Below, in pieces: positions 8,655 through 15,321 of a stretch of DNA of 64,000 bases. The notes beneath the pieces are model-generated. The model saw only the letters and a program-made list of their open reading frames with translations. It was not told where the DNA came from and did not search any database. Location of the stretch: positions 62,001 through 126,000 of the forward strand of contig CAAGGF010000018.1 in the NCBI GenBank assembly GCA_900769325.1, given 5' to 3'. Positions within the stretch are counted from its first letter, which is position 1; each line of letters begins with the position of its first letter. This DNA is from Spirochaetia bacterium. Lineage in GTDB: Bacteria; Spirochaetota; Spirochaetia; Treponematales; Treponemataceae. A program made the position numbers and the translations under genes.

Positions 8655-9596
8655 ATGGAAAATTTTAAAGCACCGTTCAAAGGACGCTCTCTTTTAAATT
8701 GGATTGACTGGACGCCGGATGAAATCAATACTCTTCTTGATTTAGCCATTCAGGTAAAAAAAGAATCTCATAATGGTGAAATTCACCAGCGTTTTCTCGG
8801 AAAAACAATCGCTTTAATTTTTGAAAAACGCTCAACAAGAACAAGAAGTTCATTCGAAACAGCGTTTGCAGAAGAAGGCGGTCATCCTGTATTCATGTCA
8901 ACAGACGACATTCAGCTTGGAGCAAAAGAATCCGTAAAAGACACGGCAAGAGTTCTCGGAAGAATGTTCAGTGCAATAGAATTCCGAGGCTTTAAGCAAT
9001 CTCATGTAGAAGAACTTGCAGAATATTCAGGAATTCCTGTAATAAACGGGCTTACAGATGAATTTCACCCTACACAAGCCCTTGCAGACATAATGACGCT
9101 AAAAGAAACTTTCGGAACGTTAAAAGGACTTCACTGGGCTTTCTGCGGAGACGGACGGAACAATGTTGCAAGATCGATGATGCTTATTTCTGCAAAAATG
9201 GGAATCGATTTTTCAATATATTCTCCAAAAGAATTATACCCGGATTCTGAAATAATTAAAATTTGCGAGCCTTTTGCAAAAAATTCTGGTGCAAAAATTC
9301 AAATCAGTGATAAAATAGATATCGTAAAAGGTGCAGATGCACTTTATACCGATGTTTGGGTTTCAATGGGCGAAGAAAATCTAAAAGACCAAAGAGTAAA
9401 ACTTCTCAAGCCTTTTCAGGTCAATTCAGCCTTAATGAAGTCTACCGGAAAAGATACTGTTTTCCTTCACTGCCTTCCGGCTGTAAAAGGTCAGGAAGTT
9501 ACAGAAGAAGTATTTGAAAGCAAATCAAGCAAAGTCTGGGATCAGGCAGAAAACCGCAAGCATACAATAAAAGCCATAATGCTTGGCATAATTTAA
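8655..9596 (+). CDS. argF: Ornithine carbamoyltransferase
   Basis: Transfers the carbamoyl group between carbamoyl phosphate and ornithine/citrulline in the cytoplasm. The carbamoyl-phosphate loop STRTR is at residues 60-64, FHPTQALAD in the middle and LHCLPAVKG near 272, all intact. The start is ATG 8655 with CAAGGAG upstream; a longer frame to 8598 runs into the tRNA terminator and is not used. The length of 313 residues is normal. It stands alone without arginine biosynthesis genes, so it could equally serve the catabolic arginine deiminase pathway (arcB); sequence alone does not decide. Confidence 0.92.
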   Translation: MENFKAPFKGRSLLNWIDWTPDEINTLLDLAIQVKKESHNGEIHQRFLGKTIALIFEKRSTRTRSSFETAFAEEGGHPVFMSTDDIQLGAKESVKDTARVLGRMFSAIEFRGFKQSHVEELAEYSGIPVINGLTDEFHPTQALADIMTLKETFGTLKGLHWAFCGDGRNNVARSMMLISAKMGIDFSIYSPKELYPDSEIIKICEPFAKNSGAKIQISDKIDIVKGADALYTDVWVSMGEENLKDQRVKLLKPFQVNSALMKSTGKDTVFLHCLPAVKGQEVTEEVFESKSSKVWDQAENRKHTIKAIMLGII

Positions 9597-9662
9597 TGAA
9601 AAATTCTTCATTAAAATTGATAAAATTATCTTTAAAAAAATCAAAAGAAATTTTATCACAAG

Positions 9663-9677
9663 GTTTGCGTTGCAAAC
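9663..9677. repeat. Dispersed palindrome GTTTGCGTTGCAAAC, copy 1
   Basis: A six-bp perfect palindrome (GTTTGC / GCAAAC) with a 3-nt centre in the argF-9759 intergenic region. The same sequence recurs at 43700-43713 and 63976-63990, and a variant with compensating changes lies at 11309-11321. A second hairpin, GCACATTTA/TAAATGTGC, sits at 9692-9715. Neither is followed by a T tract on the + strand. Confidence 0.6.
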
Positions 9678-9758
9678 TTCCACATAAAAACGCACATTTA
9701 TATTTTTAAATGTGCAAAAAAGTCAAATCAAAGGCAAAGGCTTTTTACAGGAGAAAAC

Positions 9759-10196
9759 ATGAAAAAACTTCTTTCTGCAATTTTCGTACTTTTTGCAATT
9801 TCCCAGTCAATTTTCGCAATTCCAACTCAGTACAACGAAACTCACGAAGAAAACTGGACAGACCTTAGATACTACAATGTTCCAATTTACAAAATTCTTG
9901 ATTCACAGGAAGCGTATGTTATCATCTATGCAAAAAATGCTGTCGGTGTCGGTCAGTGCGTAGTTCCAAAAAAATGGGCAAAATATTCAAAAGATGAACC
10001 TAGAAAACTCCAGATTCGTGCACTCCGTTCAGCAAAAATCAAACCTTATTTGAGTTACATGAAAAAAGACGGCGAATTTTACAAAGTAATCCTCAATGTT
10101 CCTGAAAACAAAAATAACAGTGTTTGGGGAGTTGTCGCTTCAGGTCAGCAAATCGAAGGCGTTGACAAAGATACGCTTGATGATTTACCGCTATAA
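9759..10196 (+). CDS. Small exported protein of unknown function
   Basis: A 145-residue protein with a clear signal peptide (MKKLLSAIFVLFAISQSIFA, cleavage likely after FA). The mature part starts IPTQYNETHEENW and is mixed beta-rich, with no cysteine pair, repeat or catalytic motif that I recognise. A single Cys (GVGQC) is present. A strong GGAG site precedes ATG 9759. It is probably periplasmic. No function is assigned. It is flanked by argF and nrnA, which gives no clue. Confidence 0.75.
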   Translation: MKKLLSAIFVLFAISQSIFAIPTQYNETHEENWTDLRYYNVPIYKILDSQEAYVIIYAKNAVGVGQCVVPKKWAKYSKDEPRKLQIRALRSAKIKPYLSYMKKDGEFYKVILNVPENKNNSVWGVVASGQQIEGVDKDTLDDLPL

Positions 10197-10249
10197 GGAA
10201 AACCTTCAAATCATTCCTTAAAATTCTCTCTTTCTGTCAGGGTACTTTT

Positions 10250-11233
10250 ATGCTTGAAATTTCAGATGAAAAAATTGCTTTATTTAAAAACTTTATTGAA
10301 AATCATGATTTTTTCTACATCATCGGTCACAAGGAACCTGACGGAGACTGCGTTTCATCATGTCTTGGTCTTGCAAAATTAATAGAAAAATTCAACAAAA
10401 AATACAAACTTCTTTCTGCAGGACCTTTTAAAAAAGTCGAAATCAAAAAATTTGAAACTCTTTTTTCTACAGATATGGATTTTCTTTCTGAACAGGAACT
10501 AAAAAAAACCGGCCTTATAATATGCGACTGCAGCGAAATTTCCCGGCTCGGTGACATAAACGGCGATTTTTCAAATCTTGACACTTTTATAATTGATCAC
10601 CACAAAACATCAGCAGAAACTGCCATTCCGTCTATAATCGATTCCCTCTCCCCTGCCGCTTCCCTTATCGTTCAGATTTTATATGAAAAACTTATCGGAA
10701 AAGTCGACCAAAAACTAGCTGAAATTCTTTTCTTCGGAACAATGACTGACACAGGTTTTTTCAGATTTTTAAACGAAACTTCTGCAAACGCACTCAAAGC
10801 AATTACAAGACTTATAGAAGCAGGTGCAAATCCAAGAAAAACTTACGATGAAATGACAAGCGGAAAATCTTTCGACTCACGCAAACTTCTTGCACTTCAT
10901 TTAAATCACGCAGAAAAATACTTAGACGGAAAATTAATCATAACGCATGAAAAAATGGAAGAAACTAAAAAATTTGCTCAGGAAGGCAGAGACAGCGACA
11001 GTTTATATCAGGCACTCCTTTCAATAGAAAATGTAGAAGCCGTTGTTTTCATCCGCGAAGATACAGAATCCACATGTACGGCAGGTTTCAGATCAAAAGA
11101 CGATGTTGATGTAAGTAAAATTGCTGCAAAATTCGGTGGCGGCGGTCATAAAAACGCATCCGGTTTAAGCTGTCAGGGACGAATCGAAACTTTAGTTCCA
11201 AAAATTGTCCAGGAATTTTCAAAAATCATGTAA
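10250..11233 (+). CDS. nrnA: DHH/DHHA1 phosphoesterase (nanoRNase / pAp phosphatase type)
   Basis: Manganese-dependent phosphoesterase that degrades very short RNA oligonucleotides and pAp. The DHH metal-binding motifs are present: GHKEPDGDCVSS (about 25-36), ICDCSE and IDHHKTS (about 115). The C-terminal DHHA1 substrate domain carries GGGGHKNASG (about 296-305). At 327 residues it fits the NrnA/YtqI family. Other DHH nucleases such as cyclic-di-nucleotide phosphodiesterases usually carry extra N-terminal domains, which are absent here. Confidence 0.88.
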   Translation: MLEISDEKIALFKNFIENHDFFYIIGHKEPDGDCVSSCLGLAKLIEKFNKKYKLLSAGPFKKVEIKKFETLFSTDMDFLSEQELKKTGLIICDCSEISRLGDINGDFSNLDTFIIDHHKTSAETAIPSIIDSLSPAASLIVQILYEKLIGKVDQKLAEILFFGTMTDTGFFRFLNETSANALKAITRLIEAGANPRKTYDEMTSGKSFDSRKLLALHLNHAEKYLDGKLIITHEKMEETKKFAQEGRDSDSLYQALLSIENVEAVVFIREDTESTCTAGFRSKDDVDVSKIAAKFGGGGHKNASGLSCQGRIETLVPKIVQEFSKIM

Positions 11234-11266
11234 AAATAGTTATTTTCCTTTGTATAATCAGGTAAT

Positions 11267-11283
11267 TTGGCACAGAAATTGCA
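11267..11283 (+). promoter_or_regulatory. Sigma-54 (RpoN) promoter upstream of the sigma-like gene
   Basis: TTGGCAC (11267-11273), five bases, then TTGCA (11279-11283). The GG (11269-11270) and GC (11281-11282) doublets are 10 bp apart, the exact -24/-12 geometry. Only one base of the TGGCACG-N4-TTGCW consensus differs. The start point is expected near 11293, about 64 nt before the ATG. A TATAAT at 11285-11290 has no matching -35. Confidence 0.7.
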
Positions 11284-11308
11284 TTATAATGTATAAATGC
11301 CTAAAATT

Positions 11309-11321
11309 TCTGCGTTGCAGA
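11309..11321. repeat. Variant of the dispersed palindrome in a 5' leader
   Basis: TCTGCGTTGCAGA has the same GCGTTGC core and hairpin shape as the copy at 9663-9677, with compensating changes on both arms. It lies between the sigma-54 promoter and the start of the gene at 11357. Confidence 0.4.
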
Positions 11322-11356
11322 CACGGCAATAAAATTACCACATTCAGAGGGAAAAA

Positions 11357-12301
11357 ATGACAATATTTGAAAAAATCAACTTGATTCCAGACCTTATCAG
11401 CGAAAAAAAACTTACAGAAACACAGGCAATAAATTACATTTGCACAAAGCTTCTTAAAAATCCAAAACTTTTTATAAAAGAAAATCTTGAAGAAGACCTT
11501 CTAAGCGATTTGATAGAAATTCTTCTTCAAAAAAAAGATGCCATATTCAGTTCTTATAAAAAAGAAATCTCTCCGTTTTACAGTTTTATCAAAAATTATA
11601 TATATTACAAATTTCTTTTAATAAAAAAACGAATGTTTCAATCTTACATTACAGATGAATCATATAAACACGACTGCAAAATTTCACTAGAAACTCAGAT
11701 GAATACAAACGAATTTGACGAATTCTGCTATAAAACCGCAACATATACTCCGTACACAATAAGCGACTCTGAAAAAGTTCCATACATCAGGCAAAAACAT
11801 TTTCAAAATTTTGAGGAAACAAAGGAATTCGACATAAAAAAACATATAAAAACTCTTTTAACAAAAGAAAAGACTGCACTCCTTTGTGCATTAAAATACA
11901 TTTATTACCTTTCGCCTGAAAATTTGAGCGAAATTTCGGACTACTGCAAAATTCCTGTAAATTTTCTCATTTCAATAAAACAGAATTTATCAAAAGAAAA
12001 TCAGAAAAAAATAAAAAAACTTGAAAAACTTAAAATCAGCCGAAACAGAGCCTACTTTCTGCACAGAAAATACGACATCGAATTAAATGTTTTAACCGCA
12101 AAATCAAAAGAAGATTCTTTGCAATACAAAGTAATAGAAGAAAAATCAATCAGACAGACAGAACTTTGGAAAGAAAAAGTTAATGCATTAAAATCACGCA
12201 AAAGAATGATTGTGCTCACAAATAAAGAAATTGCAAATATCATCAGCATAAACGAACGGACTGTTTCTTTCTATATTAATAAAGCAAAAGATGTCGTCTA
12301 A
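11357..12301 (+). CDS. Divergent sigma-70-like / helix-turn-helix protein
   Basis: A 314-residue, very Lys-rich protein. Its C terminus carries a region-4-like helix-turn-helix (LTNKEIANIISINERTVSFY, about 286-305). The N-terminal part (FYSFIKNYIYYKFLLIKKRM, about 75-94) resembles sigma region 2, where the polymerase-binding helix is followed by basic residues. The middle (SPENLSEISDYCKIPVNFL) may be a second helix-turn-helix. It is not a close match to any sigma subgroup I know, so it may be a treponeme-specific alternative sigma factor or only a DNA-binding regulator. It has an AGAGGG ribosome site and lies downstream of a strong sigma-54 promoter. Confidence 0.55.
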   Translation: MTIFEKINLIPDLISEKKLTETQAINYICTKLLKNPKLFIKENLEEDLLSDLIEILLQKKDAIFSSYKKEISPFYSFIKNYIYYKFLLIKKRMFQSYITDESYKHDCKISLETQMNTNEFDEFCYKTATYTPYTISDSEKVPYIRQKHFQNFEETKEFDIKKHIKTLLTKEKTALLCALKYIYYLSPENLSEISDYCKIPVNFLISIKQNLSKENQKKIKKLEKLKISRNRAYFLHRKYDIELNVLTAKSKEDSLQYKVIEEKSIRQTELWKEKVNALKSRKRMIVLTNKEIANIISINERTVSFYINKAKDVV

Positions 12302-12311
12302 AAACGCTTTG

Positions 12312-12340
12312 TAGACTTGAAAGTAAAAATGTTATAAAAT
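12312..12340 (+). promoter_or_regulatory. Promoter of rdgB, start point at the ATG
   Basis: TAGACT (12312-12317), a 17-bp spacer, then TAAAAT (12335-12340). Exactly six bases separate the -10 box from ATG 12347, which places the start point on the A of the initiation codon. No ribosome site is present. Confidence 0.45.
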
Positions 12341-12346
12341 GTCCGC

Positions 12347-13018
12347 ATGAAAATTTACCTTGCAACTGGAAACAAAAACAAAAAGCGTGAAATGTCTGAA
12401 ATTCTTTCAGAACACACAATCGTAACGCCTTCAGACGAAGGCATTGATTTTAATCCAATAGAAAACGGAACAACTTTTTACGAAAATAGTCTCATAAAAG
12501 CAAAAGCATTATTCGAAATCGTCAAATGTCCTGTAATCGCAGATGATTCAGGCATTTGCATCGATGCTTTAAACGGAATACCAGGAATTTTTTCCGCAAG
12601 ATACGCAGGCCCTGAGTTTCCTGAAGGAATGCCAGATTCATCAAAAATTCCTCAGGAAAAACAAAATGAATTTTTAATAAATCAATTAAACGATGCTTTA
12701 AAAAATACAAAAAAAGATTTTTCAAAATTTTTAAACGGACCGCGCTCTGCTCATTACACATGTTCAATGGTTTTATATCTTGGGAAAGACCGTTTTTTCA
12801 TCTCGCAGAATACAATGGAAGGTACAATTATTGAATCAATAAAAGATTCCCGGGGAACAGGCGGATTCGGCTACGACCCTATTTTCTTCCTGCCGAATTT
12901 AGGAAAAACGGCCGCAGAATTAACATCAGATGAAAAAAATGCAATTTCTCACCGCGGCAAATCAACAAGAGCCTTAGTTACAATCATAAATAATTTAAAA
13001 AAAATCGAAAATTCTTAA
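12347..13018 (+). CDS. rdgB: Non-canonical purine NTP pyrophosphatase (XTP/dITP house-cleaning)
   Basis: Hydrolyses XTP, ITP and dITP to monophosphates, keeping deaminated purines out of nucleic acids. The N-terminal LATGNKNKKREM, the central ADDSGICIDALNG with PGIFSARYAG, and the C-terminal GGFGYDPIFF and ISHRGKS are all diagnostic of the Ham1/RdgB family. At 223 residues it is slightly longer than the usual 195-200, mainly from an insert around residues 90-125. No Shine-Dalgarno precedes ATG 12347. Confidence 0.95.
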   Translation: MKIYLATGNKNKKREMSEILSEHTIVTPSDEGIDFNPIENGTTFYENSLIKAKALFEIVKCPVIADDSGICIDALNGIPGIFSARYAGPEFPEGMPDSSKIPQEKQNEFLINQLNDALKNTKKDFSKFLNGPRSAHYTCSMVLYLGKDRFFISQNTMEGTIIESIKDSRGTGGFGYDPIFFLPNLGKTAAELTSDEKNAISHRGKSTRALVTIINNLKKIENS

Positions 13019-13026
13019 AAAAAAAT

Positions 13027-13054
13027 TAAAGTTTTCTTTTAATTCCTCCGATAT
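13027..13054 (+). promoter_or_regulatory. Sigma-28-like flagellar promoter of flaB1
   Basis: TAAAGTTT (13027-13034) and TCCGATAT (13047-13054), with 16 bp between TAAA and the -10. The flagellar consensus is TAAA-N15-GCCGATAA, so there are two -10 mismatches and 1 bp of extra spacing. Transcription from here would make a leader of about 155 nt. Confidence 0.55.
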
Positions 13055-13082
13055 ATAAAAAAGAAAAGTTATGATTGTATAC

Positions 13083-13163
13083 ACTTCGTAGAAGTAACCA
13101 TTCAAACTTTCTAAAACAATGCATTTGTGTGTAGATGTAGCCTTGTAAATACATGTGCACACA
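13083..13163 (+). promoter_or_regulatory. Structured upstream part of the flaB1 leader
   Basis: Two hairpins precede the CsrA elements: ACTTC-GTA-GAAGT (13083-13095), and a 13-bp stem with two mismatches between 13126-13138 and 13151-13163 (12-nt loop). Both would lie in the untranslated mRNA. Their role is unknown. Confidence 0.4.
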
Positions 13164-13175
13164 TTTGCTTTTTGA

Positions 13176-13193
13176 GGTAACAAGGATGTTATC
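13176..13193 (+). promoter_or_regulatory. CsrA-binding hairpin BS1 in the flaB1 leader
   Basis: GGTAAC-AAGGAT-GTTATC forms a 6-bp stem (one G-U) with GGA displayed in a hexaloop. The core ACAAGGATGT (13180-13189) matches the CsrA consensus ACARGGAUGU at 10 of 10 positions. It lies about 30 nt before the flaB1 start. Confidence 0.7.
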
Positions 13194-13200
13194 TTTCAAA

Positions 13201-13215
13201 ATTCCAAGGAGGAAT
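13201..13215 (+). promoter_or_regulatory. flaB1 Shine-Dalgarno in a hairpin loop (likely CsrA site BS2)
   Basis: ATTCC-AAGGA-GGAAT is a perfect 5-bp inverted repeat whose loop and 3' arm contain the AAGGAGG ribosome site of flaB1 (ATG 13218). CsrA bound here would block translation directly. Confidence 0.6.
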
Positions 13216-13217
13216 CT

Positions 13218-14078
13218 ATGGTCATCAACCACAACATGTCGGCAATCTATGCCAATCGTCAATTAGGTGTAAACGGATTAAGTCTTTCAAAAGACATGGA
13301 AAAACTTTCATCTGGCGAAAGAATCAACCGTGCTGGAGATGATGCTTCAGGACTTGCAGTTTCTGAAAAAATGCGTTCACAAATTCGCGGTTTAAATCAG
13401 GCTTCACAGAACGCATCAAACGGAATCAGTTTCATTCAGACAACAGAAGGCTACCTTCAGGAAACAACAGACATTATGCAGAGAATTCGAGAACTTGCAG
13501 TTCAGTCTTCAAACGGAATTTACAGCGAAGAAGACAGAATGCAGATTCAGGTTGAAATTTCAGCACTTGTTTCTGAAGTAGACAGAATCGCAAGTTCAGC
13601 TCAGTTCAACGGAATGAATATGCTTACAGGACGATTTGCCCGCCCGACAGGTGAAAATGTTGTAACAGGTTCAATGTGGTTCCATATCGGAGCAAACATG
13701 GATCAGCGAATGCAGATTTATATCGGAACAATGTCGTCTACAGCATTGGGAATCCGTGAAATCGGTTCTGAAACAAAACTTTCACTTTCAACACCGGAAG
13801 AGGCCAACCGCGCCATCGGAGTCATCGATGAAGGTCTTAAGAAAATCAACAAACAGCGTGCAGATCTTGGTGCATACCAGAACCGCATGGAAATGGCTGT
13901 AAAAGGACTTGATGTTTCAGCAGAAAACCTTCAGGCATCAGAATCTAGAATTCGTGATACAGATATGGCTTCTCAGATGGTTGAATTCACTAAGAACTCT
14001 GTTCTTCAGCAGGCAGGAACAGCTATGCTCGCTCAGGCAAACAGTCAGTCACAAAACATCTTGTCTTTACTGAGATAG
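13218..14078 (+). CDS. flaB: FlaB core flagellin (first copy)
   Basis: Major filament core protein of the periplasmic flagella, exported by the flagellar type III system. The 286-residue sequence has the conserved N-terminal D0/D1 helices (MVINHNMSAIYANRQLGV, NRAGDDASGLAVSEKMRSQI). It lacks the variable outer D2/D3 domains, as usual for spirochaete FlaB. The C-terminal D1/D0 helices end NSQSQNILSLLR. It is closely related to the second copy at 14362. A flagellar promoter and two CsrA-type hairpins precede it, so translation is probably controlled by CsrA/FliW encoded at 20.8-21.5 kb. Which of FlaB1, FlaB2 or FlaB3 it corresponds to cannot be decided. Confidence 0.95.
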   Translation: MVINHNMSAIYANRQLGVNGLSLSKDMEKLSSGERINRAGDDASGLAVSEKMRSQIRGLNQASQNASNGISFIQTTEGYLQETTDIMQRIRELAVQSSNGIYSEEDRMQIQVEISALVSEVDRIASSAQFNGMNMLTGRFARPTGENVVTGSMWFHIGANMDQRMQIYIGTMSSTALGIREIGSETKLSLSTPEEANRAIGVIDEGLKKINKQRADLGAYQNRMEMAVKGLDVSAENLQASESRIRDTDMASQMVEFTKNSVLQQAGTAMLAQANSQSQNILSLLR

Positions 14079-14085
14079 TGTATTA

Positions 14086-14121
14086 TAATTAATGAAAGGA
14101 AGTAATTCCTTTCATTAATTA
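14086..14121 (+). other. Perfect 16-bp hairpin with GTAA tetraloop at the 3' end of flaB1
   Basis: Arms 14086-14101 and 14106-14121 are perfectly complementary and enclose GTAA, a GNRA-type tetraloop. It starts 7 bp after the flaB1 stop. No T tract follows directly, so it may stabilise the mRNA end rather than stop transcription. Confidence 0.6.
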
Positions 14122-14220
14122 GCGGTGTTCGTTTTTCTAAAATCACCGACAATTAATCAGCATGTTTTTAAAGCATGTAAAATGATCTTTGAAAGCGTGC
14201 TTTCCATGAACTTTGTGATG

Positions 14221-14261
14221 GCAGGAAAAATAAGTTTAAAAGCTAAACTTATTTTTCCTGC
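14221..14261 (+). other. Perfect 18-bp hairpin in the flaB2 leader
   Basis: Arms 14221-14238 and 14244-14261 (GCAGGAAAAA... / ...TTTTTCCTGC) pair completely with a 5-nt loop, 100 nt before flaB2. A shorter CAGAACA-AGA-TGTTCTG hairpin lies at 14319-14335. I see no clear promoter between the two flagellin genes. Confidence 0.55.
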
Positions 14262-14344
14262 TGTAAAGGATAAACAAAACCAGGGGGCGCAATCCTGATT
14301 TTGCCTGCACAGAGGTCGCAGAACAAGATGTTCTGTGTAATAAG

Positions 14345-14354
14345 ACATGGAGGG
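14345..14354 (+). promoter_or_regulatory. CsrA-like site over the flaB2 ribosome-binding site
   Basis: ACATGGAGGG matches the CsrA core ACANGGANGU at 9 of 10 positions and contains the GGAGG Shine-Dalgarno of flaB2. It is not in an obvious local hairpin. Confidence 0.45.
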
Positions 14355-14361
14355 CACAACT

Positions 14362-15210
14362 ATGATTATTAATCACAATATGAGTTCTTTATATGCTGAT
14401 CGCGTATTGAACGTTTCTAACGACAATATGTTGAGAAACATTGAAAAACTCTCTTCCGGCGAAAAAATCAATCGTGCTGGAGATGACGCATCAGGACTTG
14501 CAGTTTCTGAAAAAATGCGTTCACAAATTCGCGGTCTGAATCAGGCAAGCAGAAACATTCAGAACGGTGTTTCTTTCATTCAGACAACAGAAGGATACCT
14601 TCAGGAAACTACAGATATTCTTCAGCGAATCCGCGAACTTTCTGTTCAGTCAGCAAACGGAATCTACTCTTCAGAAGACCGTATGCAGATTCAGGTAGAA
14701 GTTTCACAGCTTGTATCAGAAATCGACAGAATCGCAAGCCAGGCACAATTCAACGGAATGAATATGCTTACAGGAAGATTTGCACAGGCTTCTAATGAAG
14801 TTATGCAGTTCCAGATTGGAGCAAACATGGACCAGAATGCACGCGTATTCATCGGAACTATGACAGCTTCTGCATTGGGACTCAAAGGAATTCAGGGACA
14901 GGACGACCAAATCACTATTTCTGATCCTGAACAGGCTAACGCTACGCTTGGAGCAGTTGACAACGCATTGCTCACTGTTACAAAACAGCGTGCTGATTTA
15001 GGTGCATATCAGAATAGATTTGAAATGGCAGTAAACGGAGTAAATATCGCCGCTGAAAATACACAGTCTGCAGAATCACGAATCCGTGACACAGATATGG
15101 CTTCTCAGATGGTTGAATTTACAAAAAATCAGATTCTCACACAATCTGCTACTGCTATGCTTTCTCAGGCAAATTCTTCTTCACAGAATGTACTTGCACT
15201 GTTAGCATAA
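14362..15210 (+). CDS. flaB: FlaB core flagellin (second copy)
   Basis: The second flagellar filament core protein, 282 residues. The ends match the first copy closely (MIINHNMSSLYADRVLNV; INRAGDDASGLAVSEKMRSQ; C-terminal ANSSSQNVLALLA). The middle (about 140-200) diverges more. ATG 14362 is the start, because GGAGG lies 8 nt upstream; an in-frame ATG at 14347 would itself overlap the ribosome site. Treponemes often carry two or three FlaB proteins that copolymerise in one filament under the FlaA sheath. No flaA is visible in this window. Confidence 0.95.
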   Translation: MIINHNMSSLYADRVLNVSNDNMLRNIEKLSSGEKINRAGDDASGLAVSEKMRSQIRGLNQASRNIQNGVSFIQTTEGYLQETTDILQRIRELSVQSANGIYSSEDRMQIQVEVSQLVSEIDRIASQAQFNGMNMLTGRFAQASNEVMQFQIGANMDQNARVFIGTMTASALGLKGIQGQDDQITISDPEQANATLGAVDNALLTVTKQRADLGAYQNRFEMAVNGVNIAAENTQSAESRIRDTDMASQMVEFTKNQILTQSATAMLSQANSSSQNVLALLA

Positions 15211-15271
15211 AAAAATCAAACATGTTACAAGAGACTTCTGGATGTCGTCTTTTTAATATGTTCGTAAAGAT

Positions 15272-15306
15272 ATGGGAGGGGTGCGCCCCTCTCCCATTCT
15301 TTTTTT
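15272..15306 (+). terminator. Terminator after flaB2
   Basis: A GC-rich stem built from 15272-15282 and 15287-15297 (ATGGGAGGGG ... CTCTCCCAT) with a short loop is followed by a T-rich tract (15298-15306). Confidence 0.85.
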
Positions 15307-15321
15307 CAGGAGGAAATGCCT

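Noticed and set aside
9692..9715. Terminator after argF
   Set aside because: The hairpin is followed by A rather than T on the + strand; it would only work on the - strand, where no gene ends.
11285..11290. TATAAT as a sigma-70 promoter for the 11357 gene
   Set aside because: No -35 at 16-18 bp; the overlapping sigma-54 site fits much better.
14086..14121. Intrinsic terminator for flaB1
   Set aside because: The stem is perfect but no T tract follows directly, so it is recorded as a hairpin of unknown role.
14145..14152. ACCGACAA as a sigma-28 -10 box for flaB2
   Set aside because: Two mismatches and no TAAA-like -35 at 14-16 bp.
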